Positions 25,581 through 33,190 of a stretch of 64,000 nucleotides of DNA are shown here, piece after piece. The notes beneath the pieces were generated by a model. That model was not told the origin of the DNA. It did no database searches and saw only the letters and a program-made list of their open reading frames with translations. The stretch is from a bacterium. Its GTDB lineage: Bacteria; Sysuimicrobiota; Sysuimicrobiia; Sysuimicrobiales; Segetimicrobiaceae. The stretch spans positions 36,382 through 100,381 of the forward strand of contig DATGHU010000016.1 of assembly GCA_035307765.1 (NCBI GenBank), in the 5' to 3' direction. The first letter of the stretch is position 1; each line of letters starts with the position of its first letter. The position numbers were made by a program, and so were the translations under genes.

Positions 25581-26440
25581 GCCACGAGCCGATGACATCG
25601 GTACGCTTCCGCCGCGTCGACCGAAACCTCTGCCCCGCGCAGGCGCGCCAGGCGCTCCACGTTTTCGAGCGAGGCGTGGTGTGGGGCGGGCCGGAGTTGC
25701 GATCGGTGGCAGGCGTGCGCCCGGAGCTTGGTCTCGAGATGCGCGGTGATGTCGACGTACAGGTTCGGGTGGAAGGCGTGGAGATTCCAGCCGAGTTGGG
25801 GCGCATCGCATGAGAGGACCATCTGGACAAAGGCTTTGCTGGTCGGAAGGTGGGGTCGGCAGGCCGTAAACCCCGCCTTGAACAGCGCCTCGTGGTCCTG
25901 GTTGTACGAGATCTCGGGCAGGATCACGATGGTGGGCGCGACCTTGTCGATCGCGTACCGGGCGTCCCGCTCGATACGGGCGATGAGGTCCCGTCGGGGG
26001 ATCGCGTCGAGGCGGAGATGGGTCTCCGGGTCCGTGAAGAGCACTTCGTAGCCGTCGACCCGCAGACACGCCATCGCGTCGGCGAGCTCACTCGCCCGCT
26101 CCGCCCCGGTGATGAGGGTGCGAAGACGCTTCCCGTTTGCCCGCTCCTCCCCCACGATCACGGCCCTGCCGCGTTCGCCATCAGTGCCGCCCGAGTGGAC
26201 CGCGACGCCGGCGCGATGCGCCCGCCCTCCCCGTCCGATCGGCGCCTGCTCGCCGGGCCGACCTTCGCGCGGGACCCCGTAGTGTTGGAGATCACCCACC
26301 GAGGCGACAATCACATACACTTCTCCCCCCTCGGCTTTGACCTTGGCCATGAGCCCCCCGCAGCCGAATGTTTCGTCGTCGGCGTGGGGGGCGAGGACGA
26401 GCAGACGCTGGCGTCCCCAGGCGATCGATTCCGTTCCCAC
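25577..26440 (-). CDS. PIG-L/LmbE family deacetylase
   Basis: A 287-residue metal-dependent N-deacetylase acting on an N-acetyl sugar or related conjugate. The zinc-binding signature APHADDETFGCGG is at residues 17-29, and the later DHEALFKAGF segment supplies another metal ligand. The GTG at 26440 is chosen because AGAGGTG lies about seven bases upstream; the membrane-protein gene ends two bases before it. It overlaps the aminotransferase start by four bases, suggesting deacetylation and amination in one pathway. Confidence 0.85.
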   Translation of the reverse strand: MGTESIAWGRQRLLVLAPHADDETFGCGGLMAKVKAEGGEVYVIVASVGDLQHYGVPREGRPGEQAPIGRGGRAHRAGVAVHSGGTDGERGRAVIVGEERANGKRLRTLITGAERASELADAMACLRVDGYEVLFTDPETHLRLDAIPRRDLIARIERDARYAIDKVAPTIVILPEISYNQDHEALFKAGFTACRPHLPTSKAFVQMVLSCDAPQLGWNLHAFHPNLYVDITAHLETKLRAHACHRSQLRPAPHHASLENVERLARLRGAEVSVDAAEAYRCHRLVA

Positions 26441-26442
26441 GG

Positions 26443-26889
26443 TTACACCTCTTCTCGGGTCCGGCCGGGGGCCGGGACGCGGCGGAATCGGATGGCGATC
26501 CCCACCGCAAACAGAGTGGCGGCGGCCTGGGTGAGAAGTCCCCACGGAAGCCCGACCGTCGCGTGCGGGAAGTTGAAAGGCGGCGCCTCAAAGAAGTCGT
26601 ACCGCCCCCCCGCGGTCAGTCGCTCAAGTTCCGGCGCGGCCCCACCCAAGGCGCCAACGATGCTCCCCCAAGGGGCGGGCGACATCGCCACCATCGCCAA
26701 CGCCAGGCCGGTGCCGAGGAGGAGGTCCGCCAGCGACAGCCCGGTCGCTCCCGCGATCCATCCGACGTGGTAATGGGGGATGGCGTCCAAGACGACGTGG
26801 CTGCCCAGCCCGATCCCGAAGGCCGTGAACGGATTTCTCACCCGCATGGTGAGGGCCGCGGCCATGGCCAATTGTGGGGTGGCGTCCAT
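26443..26889 (-). CDS. small polytopic membrane protein
   Basis: A 148-residue protein with about three hydrophobic segments. The segment GLGSHVVLDAIPHYHVGW, with spaced His and Asp, resembles the membrane-embedded metal-dependent hydrolase (YdjM-like) families in which such residues bind metal, but it is half their usual length. Its function is not known. It ends two bases before the deacetylase start and lies in the exosortase operon. Confidence 0.65.
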   Translation of the reverse strand: MDATPQLAMAAALTMRVRNPFTAFGIGLGSHVVLDAIPHYHVGWIAGATGLSLADLLLGTGLALAMVAMSPAPWGSIVGALGGAAPELERLTAGGRYDFFEAPPFNFPHATVGLPWGLLTQAAATLFAVGIAIRFRRVPAPGRTREEV

Positions 26890-26910
26890 CGTTAGCGGTG
26901 TCCTATCTCC

Positions 26911-27126
26911 TCACGATGTCGGTGGGCGCCGGTTTGGCGTCCGCCGCGTTTGGCAAATTGGGCGCGGCCCGCAGGGCCTCCCGGGCTTCGCGCACGGTCG
27001 GCAGTCTCGCGCCGGCCTTGGTGTTCGCGGTGCCGGGACGATCGGTGAACTCACGGTCAATGCGGCCGCGGTCGCGACGCCGAGCACCGCAAGGGTGGCG
27101 ATGGGGAGCCAGGTTTTTCGGGACAT
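26911..27126 (-). CDS. small membrane-anchored or secreted cysteine- and proline-rich protein
   Basis: A 71-residue product whose first 25 residues form a clear signal or anchor segment (WLPIATLAVLGVATAAALTV). The rest is Pro/Arg-rich with four cysteines in CRPC and, after seven residues, C-x5-C (CGPRPIC). AAGGAG lies four bases before the ATG at 27126, supporting real translation. It matches no family I know, and it lacks a PEP-CTERM signal. It sits inside the exosortase operon, 20 bases before the membrane-protein gene. Confidence 0.5.
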   Translation of the reverse strand: MSRKTWLPIATLAVLGVATAAALTVSSPIVPAPRTPRPARDCRPCAKPGRPCGPRPICQTRRTPNRRPPTS

Positions 27127-27292
27127 GCCGCTCCTTCTGCGCAGTGATCGCGCGCTCGCTGTCCGGCGGGCACGCTCCTCAGTTCCGCAATCCGGTAGGG
27201 CAGCCTTCGTTCTTTTGGAGGATTCGGGCCTATCGTCCGCACCCGGGATCCCGCGCCGAGCCTCCGACGCGCCCCCCGGGTGAATTCTTGGA

Positions 27293-28333
27293 TCAGTCCC
27301 CCTCCGAGGGCGCGGCCGCCGCGGCCCCGGATCGCGGTCGACGCACCACGGCGACCCACTCGCGTTCGAGGATCCCGATGGTGGCCGCGACGGCTGCGGC
27401 GATGGTCAGCGCCCCGACGGCGGAGTGGACAGTGACCAAAGTGATTCCAGCCACGCCGGTGGCGGCGGCGGCGAGCGTGATCGTCGCGGTCGCCGCAGGG
27501 TGCGAAAGCCCCCGGTCCATCAGGCGGTGCGGAAGGTGGTCCTTGCCGGTAGAGGTGAGCAGTTCGCCGAGCCGGCGCTGGCCCCGACGATACCTCCTGA
27601 TGTGGACGAAGAGGATGTCGTAGATTGGGATCGCCAGGATGACCGCCTTGGCGGCCAGCGCCGGGACGGAGAGGATGCCCGGAGAGACCATGACGCCGAG
27701 GGTGGCGACGAAATACCCAAGCGTGAGGCTGCCCGCATCTCCCAAGAAGATCTTGGCCGGGTGAAGGTTGAAAGGGAGGAATCCCACGGACGCGCCGACG
27801 ATCGCGGCCGCGAGGGTGACCTCAACGGGCTGATGGGTGAGGACTGCCAAGACCAGAAAGGCGCACCCACAGACCAACCCGATTCCCGCGGCCACACCAT
27901 CGGCGCAGTCCAGGCAGTTGAACGCGTTCACCACGCCGACGATCCACAGGATCGTGAGAAGATGCGCCACAATGGGCCACGGCAGGTGGAAAGACAGCCC
28001 GGTGGTCGATACCACCGCCGCGGCGATGGCGAACTCCAGAGCCAGCTTGACCGACCCAACGTTTCGCGCATCGTCCACCAGCCCGATCCCGAGCAGCGCC
28101 CCCCCACCGAAGATCACCCCCCAAGTAACGCGCGTGAGGGGGGCGGACCACACGAGGACGGTGGCGGCGACCGCGAGATACACCGCAATCCCTCCCAGGA
28201 GCGGAACCGAATGGGCATGGATCTTTCGGTTCTCCGGAAGGTCAACGACGTGGAACCGGAGCGCCACCGCCCGTGCCAGGGGGGTGAGCGCGAGCGCCAG
28301 GATGCCGGCGGTAGCGATCGGGCCGAAAATCAT
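27293..28333 (-). CDS. undecaprenyl-phosphate sugar-1-phosphate transferase (WecA/TagO/MraY family)
   Basis: A 346-residue polytopic enzyme that starts a lipid-linked glycan by moving a sugar phosphate from a UDP-sugar to undecaprenyl phosphate. It has about ten membrane helices and the conserved loops KIHAHSVPLLGG, GLVDDARNVG (Asp pair), NAFNCLDCADGVAAGI, and KIFLGDAGSLTLGY, plus the cytoplasmic HIRRYRRG loop. The start at 28333 overlaps the epsI stop by ATGA. It is likely the priming step for the exosortase-linked polysaccharide. Confidence 0.92.
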   Translation of the reverse strand: MIFGPIATAGILALALTPLARAVALRFHVVDLPENRKIHAHSVPLLGGIAVYLAVAATVLVWSAPLTRVTWGVIFGGGALLGIGLVDDARNVGSVKLALEFAIAAAVVSTTGLSFHLPWPIVAHLLTILWIVGVVNAFNCLDCADGVAAGIGLVCGCAFLVLAVLTHQPVEVTLAAAIVGASVGFLPFNLHPAKIFLGDAGSLTLGYFVATLGVMVSPGILSVPALAAKAVILAIPIYDILFVHIRRYRRGQRRLGELLTSTGKDHLPHRLMDRGLSHPAATATITLAAAATGVAGITLVTVHSAVGALTIAAAVAATIGILEREWVAVVRRPRSGAAAAAPSEGD

Positions 28334-28959
28334 GGCGCGTTCACCCCCGAGTGCCGGAGATGGTCTCGCAGCCGGGGGACCAGCGCCCGCGCGAACTCGA
28401 CGCCGAACCGGTGCGCGGTTTCTTCGGTATCGGCGATCGGGACGGTGATCCTGATCACGGCACCCTCTGATCGCCCCGTCCGGAAGGCGCTGCGCAGTTG
28501 GTCCAGTTTGCCCTGGTACGGATCGACGTAGGGGCGCTGCGGGCCCATGAACCAATACAAGACCACGCTGTGGGTCCTGCCTTCGCGCACCACGGCCCGG
28601 TCGACGAGAAGGGGGGCCCCGTCTCCCTCGATGGCCTCGACACCGCGCTTCATGACCTCGCACGCGGCGCACACCGAGAGCACCTGCGCCCTCGCGCCCT
28701 CGCGTTCGAAATACCCCACGTAGAGGATGACCGTGTGGCCGTCGCGATCCACGTACCTCCGGCTCAGCACGGCGTCGGGGTGCGTCCGGGCGATGACCTT
28801 TCCGTCGGCCGGCTCGGCCCCGCCCCGCCAGCCGGCCAACTGGTAGGGAAGGTCGGTCAACGGCGTCCGCAGGGGAACGGCGCGCCCCATCATCACCGCG
28901 CTCCCGATGGCCGCCACTGCCAACGTCACCACCATAAGCGCGTACCGCCAGCCGTTCAT
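28330..28959 (-). CDS. epsI: EpsI family exosortase-associated protein (DUF3485)
   Basis: A 209-residue protein with an N-terminal membrane anchor followed by an extracytoplasmic domain. The segments LPYQLAGWRGG, YVDRDGHTVILYVGYFER and the conserved CAACEVMKRG-like region fit the EpsI domain, which is usually encoded beside or fused to exosortase. The ATG at 28959 overlaps the exosortase stop (ATGA). Its biochemical role is not established; genetics in other bacteria tie it to exopolysaccharide production. Confidence 0.85.
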   Translation of the reverse strand: MNGWRYALMVVTLAVAAIGSAVMMGRAVPLRTPLTDLPYQLAGWRGGAEPADGKVIARTHPDAVLSRRYVDRDGHTVILYVGYFEREGARAQVLSVCAACEVMKRGVEAIEGDGAPLLVDRAVVREGRTHSVVLYWFMGPQRPYVDPYQGKLDQLRSAFRTGRSEGAVIRITVPIADTEETAHRFGVEFARALVPRLRDHLRHSGVNAP

Positions 28960-29780
28960 GCGGGGGCCCCCGTTCTCTCCCGGCCGGGCAGGAGCGCCCC
29001 AACGCCGAGGAGACAAGCGGTGGCCAGGACGAACAGCATCCAGCCCGTGATCGTATGGTACGTGCCGGCGTACGTCCCCAGCAGAATGTTGACGGCCACG
29101 CGCACCGTGTTGGACAGGATGGCGATCGGCAGGACCGACGCGATCAGCAGGGCCCGATTGGCCCAGCCGGACCGGGTCGCATAGGCGAGCAGGATCCCGG
29201 CGGCGCCGAGCGACATCAACGAGCGAAACCCGCTGCAGGCCGCGGCGACCTGGAGGCGTACGTGAGGCAGGTCGATATACACCCCGTGAAGGAGTGCCGG
29301 GTACCCGAACAGGTGGAGGGTGTCCGTGGAAAACCGAGCCGTGAAGAGCTGGAGGGGCCAGGTGAGCCAGTAGTATACGCTCGATGGCGGCGGGATCATG
29401 AACGCCAAGTAGAACAGCGGGAACGCCACCTGCGCGGTCAACTTCGGGCCGCCGAGAAAGAGCACGATGCCGAAGAGCACGAAGATCAGGGAGCCCTCCG
29501 CCACTACATTTAAATCACCGGCGCGCCCCAGGAAGAGGAGGGCCAGGCCGACGAGGACGAGAAGGTACCCCCCCCACGCGTGTTCGCCTGGTGCGATGCG
29601 CAGGTCGTTCCGGCGCTCCCAAACGAGATACGCGGCGACCGGTGGAATGAAGAACCCGTACCCCATGTTGGACATGTCGGCCATCCATACGGCGACAAGC
29701 TCCCTGAGCACGGGGAGGTACAGGATGCCGAGTGAGGCGGTCAGGATCAGCACCCCGATGAGGGCCTTTAAGCGTCCCAT
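28956..29780 (-). CDS. exosortase
   Basis: A polytopic membrane transpeptidase-like protein (274 residues, about eight helices) that cleaves and probably transfers PEP-CTERM-type proteins to the surface. The catalytic residues are present: Cys in AAACSGFRSL near residue 180, Arg in LSNTVRVAVN near residue 225 and His in TYHTITGWMLF near residue 243. It heads an operon with EpsI and a priming glycosyltransferase. No protein with a PEP-CTERM tail is visible in the window. Confidence 0.93.
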   Translation of the reverse strand: MGRLKALIGVLILTASLGILYLPVLRELVAVWMADMSNMGYGFFIPPVAAYLVWERRNDLRIAPGEHAWGGYLLVLVGLALLFLGRAGDLNVVAEGSLIFVLFGIVLFLGGPKLTAQVAFPLFYLAFMIPPPSSVYYWLTWPLQLFTARFSTDTLHLFGYPALLHGVYIDLPHVRLQVAAACSGFRSLMSLGAAGILLAYATRSGWANRALLIASVLPIAILSNTVRVAVNILLGTYAGTYHTITGWMLFVLATACLLGVGALLPGRERTGAPA

Positions 29781-29999
29781 AACGATACCCCCCAGCCTTC
29801 AAGAAGGGGTTCCTTGACGGGGAACGCCAGCCTTCGTCCGTTCGACCTATTCGCGGATATCGTCCGGAGGTGCGGTGCGGGTGCCCAAGGGGGAGCGGTG
29901 CGTCGTGAGAAAGAGCCAAACCCGGCTCGCGAGGATAGAGACGAACCCCTCCCGTGCGACGGGAAAGGTAGAGGCGCGCTTCGATCCCGAGGGGGGTGG
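29781..29999. other. intergenic region upstream of the exosortase operon
   Basis: About 220 bases with no convincing gene. A short inverted repeat GTTCC-GGAAC lies near 29809-29825. No clear promoter hexamers are seen, although the exosortase operon should begin here or be read through from the regulator gene. Confidence 0.4.
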
Positions 30000-30650
30000 C
30001 TAGCTGAGCCCGTTCTTGACCGCGTAGGCCGCAGCCTGCGCGCGGTTGTGGATTCGGAGTTTCTGGTAGACGGAGCGAAGATGACTTTTGACCGTCGGCT
30101 CCGAGAGGAAGAGCTTCAAGGCGATCTCCTTGTCGCTCAGTCCCGAGGCGACCCCCTTGAGCACGTCGATCTCACGTTCCGTCAACCCGGGCCCGCGGCG
30201 GAAATTGAAGAGCACCGCCTCCCGTTCGGTCGTGGCGAGCCGCTCGACCAGCTTTCGGGCGATGACGGGGTTGATCATCGTGCGATCGGAATGGACCGAT
30301 CGGATCGCCCGGATGAGGTTCTCCGGCGGGATATCCTTTAGGACGTACCCGATCGCGCCGGCCTGCACCGCTTTGAGCACGGTGTCCTGGTCGTCGTAGA
30401 CCGTCAGGATGAGCACCTGCGTGTCCGGGCAGGATTCCTTGATCTGACGCGTTGCTTCGATTCCGCTGCCGTCGGACAGCTTCACATCCATCAGGACGAC
30501 GTCCGGCTTGAGTTCGGCGGCCTTCCGCACCGCTTCTTTGACGCCGCCGGCCTTGCCCACAACAGCAATGTCATGCTCGGCCTGCAGCACCACCCTGAGG
30601 CCGGCGGTAATAATTTCGTGGTCATCGACGAGCATCACGCGAACGGGCAC
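30000..30650 (-). CDS. NarL/FixJ-type response regulator
   Basis: A 216-residue regulator with an N-terminal receiver and a C-terminal LuxR-type helix-turn-helix. The receiver has the acidic pair in VDDHE, the phosphoacceptor Asp in VLMDVKLSDGSG, the Thr in LTVYDD and the Lys in YVLKDIP. The DNA-binding domain is GLTEREIDVLKGVASGLSDKEIA and TVKSHLRSVYQKL. The start is the GTG at 30650 after a GAGGGGG. No histidine kinase is nearby. It lies directly upstream of the exosortase operon and diverges from a second NarL-type regulator, so it probably controls polysaccharide genes. Confidence 0.92.
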   Translation of the reverse strand: MPVRVMLVDDHEIITAGLRVVLQAEHDIAVVGKAGGVKEAVRKAAELKPDVVLMDVKLSDGSGIEATRQIKESCPDTQVLILTVYDDQDTVLKAVQAGAIGYVLKDIPPENLIRAIRSVHSDRTMINPVIARKLVERLATTEREAVLFNFRRGPGLTEREIDVLKGVASGLSDKEIALKLFLSEPTVKSHLRSVYQKLRIHNRAQAAAYAVKNGLS

Positions 30651-31016
30651 TCCGGTTTTCCCCCTCTTCGAGCATCGTGCGGACGGCGTCTGCGCCGGGC
30701 ATCGGGTCGGGGGCCCGGGCTCTCTCGCCCCCGTCCCGGGGAACGGAACGGATGCCTCGACCCGGCCACCTACCTGATCTACGTAATGCCCCAATTCCCC
30801 CCACGGTAGCCCGGTCCGGCGGTGCGGCGACGGGTGCTCCCCGCTCGACGGGCAGCCGGATTCGGGGCCTCCACCCCCTTCCGAGATCGTGATCCCCTCC
30901 CTTCGGAGGGGGGGTATCGACCGAATGAGGGATGAGTTCCACCGGAAGAACCAAGGGCGCGTTCCGTCCGAGGGGAACCCATCACTCGACTTAACTGCTA
31001 GAGGAGGGATCCGGAC
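30651..31016. other. divergent regulatory region between two response-regulator genes
   Basis: A 366-base gap with no supported gene. It contains a 7-base-pair hairpin CCCCTCC-CTTC-GGAGGGG at 30894-30911 and a TTAACT near 30990 that might be a -10 box for the plus-strand regulator. Short open frames here do not resemble proteins. Confidence 0.45.
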
Positions 31017-31676
31017 GTGGGATCGATTCGCGTGATGGTCATCGATGATATGACCCTGGTGCGGCAGGGGATCGAGAGCCTGTTGAGGGGTCGGAACTCC
31101 GTGGAGATCATCGGAGAGGCGTCCGATGTGCAAGCGGCCCTCGGGGCGCTCACCCAATTGGAGCCGGATGTCATCCTCCTCGATCAGGATATGCCGGGTC
31201 TGGACACCCCCGAAGCGGTGCTCCTCCTGAAGCGGCAACGCCCCCAGGTGGAAGTGATCGTGCTCTCGGAGAGCTCGGACGAGGAGCGGGCGTTCCGGGC
31301 GCTTGAAGCGGGGGCCAGCGGCTACGTGCTCAAGGACATCAGTCCGGACAATCTCGTCCGGGCGATTCACGGTGTGTGCGACGGTCGAACCATGACCCAC
31401 CCCTATATCACCCGTCAACTGATCGAACGATTTCGCCTCCTGATGCGCGAGCGGACGAACCACCGAGACGGCGCGCACTTTGCCGGCCTGACGAGCCGCG
31501 AGCTCGGCATCATCGTCGAGATGGCCAAGGGATCCACGGACCGTGAGATTGCGAAGAAAGCCTGCCTGGGCGAATCGACGGTGAAGAGCCATATCCGTTC
31601 GATCCTGCGCAAGATCGGGGCCCGCAACCGAACCCAAGCCGTGGCCTACATTCTGCGAAAGGGGATCATGCGATAA
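31017..31676 (+). CDS. NarL/FixJ-type response regulator
   Basis: A 219-residue regulator. The receiver has VIDDMTLVRQG, the phosphoacceptor in LLDQDMPGLD, Ser in VLSESSDEE and Lys in YVLKDIS, so it appears able to accept phosphate. The LuxR-type domain is LTSRELGIIVEMAKGSTDREIA and TVKSHIRSILRKIGA. The start is a GTG at 31017 with AGGAGG nine bases upstream. It lies immediately upstream of the wza-wzc part of the polysaccharide cluster, and no partner kinase is encoded here. Confidence 0.92.
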   Translation: MGSIRVMVIDDMTLVRQGIESLLRGRNSVEIIGEASDVQAALGALTQLEPDVILLDQDMPGLDTPEAVLLLKRQRPQVEVIVLSESSDEERAFRALEAGASGYVLKDISPDNLVRAIHGVCDGRTMTHPYITRQLIERFRLLMRERTNHRDGAHFAGLTSRELGIIVEMAKGSTDREIAKKACLGESTVKSHIRSILRKIGARNRTQAVAYILRKGIMR

Positions 31677-31714
31677 CGCCCCCACCGGCACGTCCAAGCG
31701 CGGAGGAGAGGTCA

Positions 31715-31936
31715 GTGAGCACGAGCGAACCGATTCGCGAAACAGAGGAGATCAGCCTCCAGGCTCGACTGTGCAACGGCAGCCGCTACCACGCCGTCGG
31801 GGACCTGCTGACCTACCGGTCCGGGCTCTGGATGGTCAAGGGGCTGTTCTTCGGCATCACCTCTTCCGGTGAACGAGAGCTTTACTACATCCTCGCCGAG
31901 GCGACAGCCACGGCGGAGCAGTCCAACGACGCGTGA
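31715..31936 (+). CDS. small hypothetical protein
   Basis: A 73-residue soluble protein I do not recognise. It has an acidic N-terminus, a beta-rich middle (ARLCNGSRYHAVGDLLTYRSG) with a single cysteine, and a C-terminal helix ending in an Ala/Thr run. A GTG at 31715 is preceded by GGAGGAGAGG, so it is very probably translated. It lies between the regulator and the polysaccharide export gene, 38 and 19 bases from them. Confidence 0.6.
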   Translation: MSTSEPIRETEEISLQARLCNGSRYHAVGDLLTYRSGLWMVKGLFFGITSSGERELYYILAEATATAEQSNDA

Positions 31937-31955
31937 ACTCACAGCGAGGTGAGAA

Positions 31956-33152
31956 ATGAGTACGGCATCTCTTTACCAACGGGCGCGGCGGATCCGTGGG
32001 ACCACGGCCATCCTGCTCGTGCTCGCGATGGCGTTGACGGGTGTCACCCTGCCCGCCCGAGCGCAGAGTCAGGAGTACGTGGTCCGGCCCGGAGACGTGC
32101 TGGATATCCTTGTGGTCGGCGAGCCGGATTTCAGCCATCAAGTGAACGTGACGCCCGACGGCAACATCTTTCTGCCGTTGGTGGGCAACGTTCCGGTTCA
32201 AGGCCTCACGACCGTGCAGATCGAGGCCCGCTTGGCCACCGCCCTGGCGCGGTTCGTGAAAACCCCCAAGGTGATGGTCACCTATGAAAAAACGGGGACG
32301 ACGGGGCAGTTCGTGTACGTGCTCGGGCAGATCACCCGCCCGGGCGGGTACGACTACCGCCAAGGGACCACGGTCGCCGAGCTGCTGGCGACCTCCGGCG
32401 GCCCCACGCCGCAGGCCGCGCTGGGCAAGGCGCTGATCCTCCACCGCACCGCGGCGAACCCGGTCAACCTTCAAAAATTGCTGATCGGGGACACCTCGCA
32501 GAACGCCATCCTCCAACCCGGTGATGTGTTGGTCATTCCTGACAACACCACGCGCGTGCTCGTGCTCGGCCAGGTCGACAAACCCGGCTACGTGAGCCTG
32601 AAGGACGGCGAAGATCACGTGCTCGATGTCGTGGTCCAGGCGGGCGGCCCCACACTGAAGGCGGCGCCGGATCGGATTCGCATCCTCCGGAACGGCCAGC
32701 CGGTCAGCACCGACCTCGAGGCTTTCCTCAGAGAAGGGAAGCCTGAACTCAACCCCCAGATCCAGCCGGGAGATATCGTCGTGATGCCCGAAACGGACCG
32801 CCGCGTCATCGTGCTGGGCCAAGTGGTCAAGCCCGGCCCGATCGACCTGGGCGATACCTTCCCGCGAACGGTGATGGACGCGATCTCGGCAGCGGGCGGT
32901 CCTGCCAACCTGTCCAAGCTCACCACCGTTTACGTCATTCGGCAGGACGGCGGCACCAAGCCGACTGCGATCACCCTGGACCTCTGGAAGTATCTGCACG
33001 AGGGCGGGCCCAACCAGAACATTGAGCTGAAGCCTGGCGATGTCGTCTTCGTGCCGGCGTCACCGCTTGTATCGCTGCAGGCCGTGGTCAACATCTTGTC
33101 GGGGCTGAACCTGCTGCGGGTCCTCGTGGGCCTGCCGTGCAACGGGTGCTGA
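31956..33152 (+). CDS. Wza-like polysaccharide export protein with SLBB domains
   Basis: A 398-residue exported protein. Residues 1-36 form a signal peptide ending in ARAQ, with no lipobox. The polysaccharide-export domain follows (VVRPGDVLDILVVGEPD and VTPDGNIFLPLVGNV), then SLBB-type repeats marked by VYVLGQITRPGGYDY, VLVLGQVDKPGYV and VIVLGQVVKPGPI. The C-terminus has a hydrophobic stretch, VNILSGLNLLRVLVGL. It would form the periplasmic and outer part of a polysaccharide channel, working with the Wzz-like protein encoded next. Confidence 0.9.
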   Translation: MSTASLYQRARRIRGTTAILLVLAMALTGVTLPARAQSQEYVVRPGDVLDILVVGEPDFSHQVNVTPDGNIFLPLVGNVPVQGLTTVQIEARLATALARFVKTPKVMVTYEKTGTTGQFVYVLGQITRPGGYDYRQGTTVAELLATSGGPTPQAALGKALILHRTAANPVNLQKLLIGDTSQNAILQPGDVLVIPDNTTRVLVLGQVDKPGYVSLKDGEDHVLDVVVQAGGPTLKAAPDRIRILRNGQPVSTDLEAFLREGKPELNPQIQPGDIVVMPETDRRVIVLGQVVKPGPIDLGDTFPRTVMDAISAAGGPANLSKLTTVYVIRQDGGTKPTAITLDLWKYLHEGGPNQNIELKPGDVVFVPASPLVSLQAVVNILSGLNLLRVLVGLPCNGC

Positions 33153-33190
33153 TCGCCGGCGATCGCGTGAGAGCGTATCGGGAGGAGTGA

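Noticed and set aside
30651-31016. Possible small gene or RNA between the two response regulators
   Set aside because: Only GC-rich short frames and one hairpin without a T-tract; better explained as a regulatory region.
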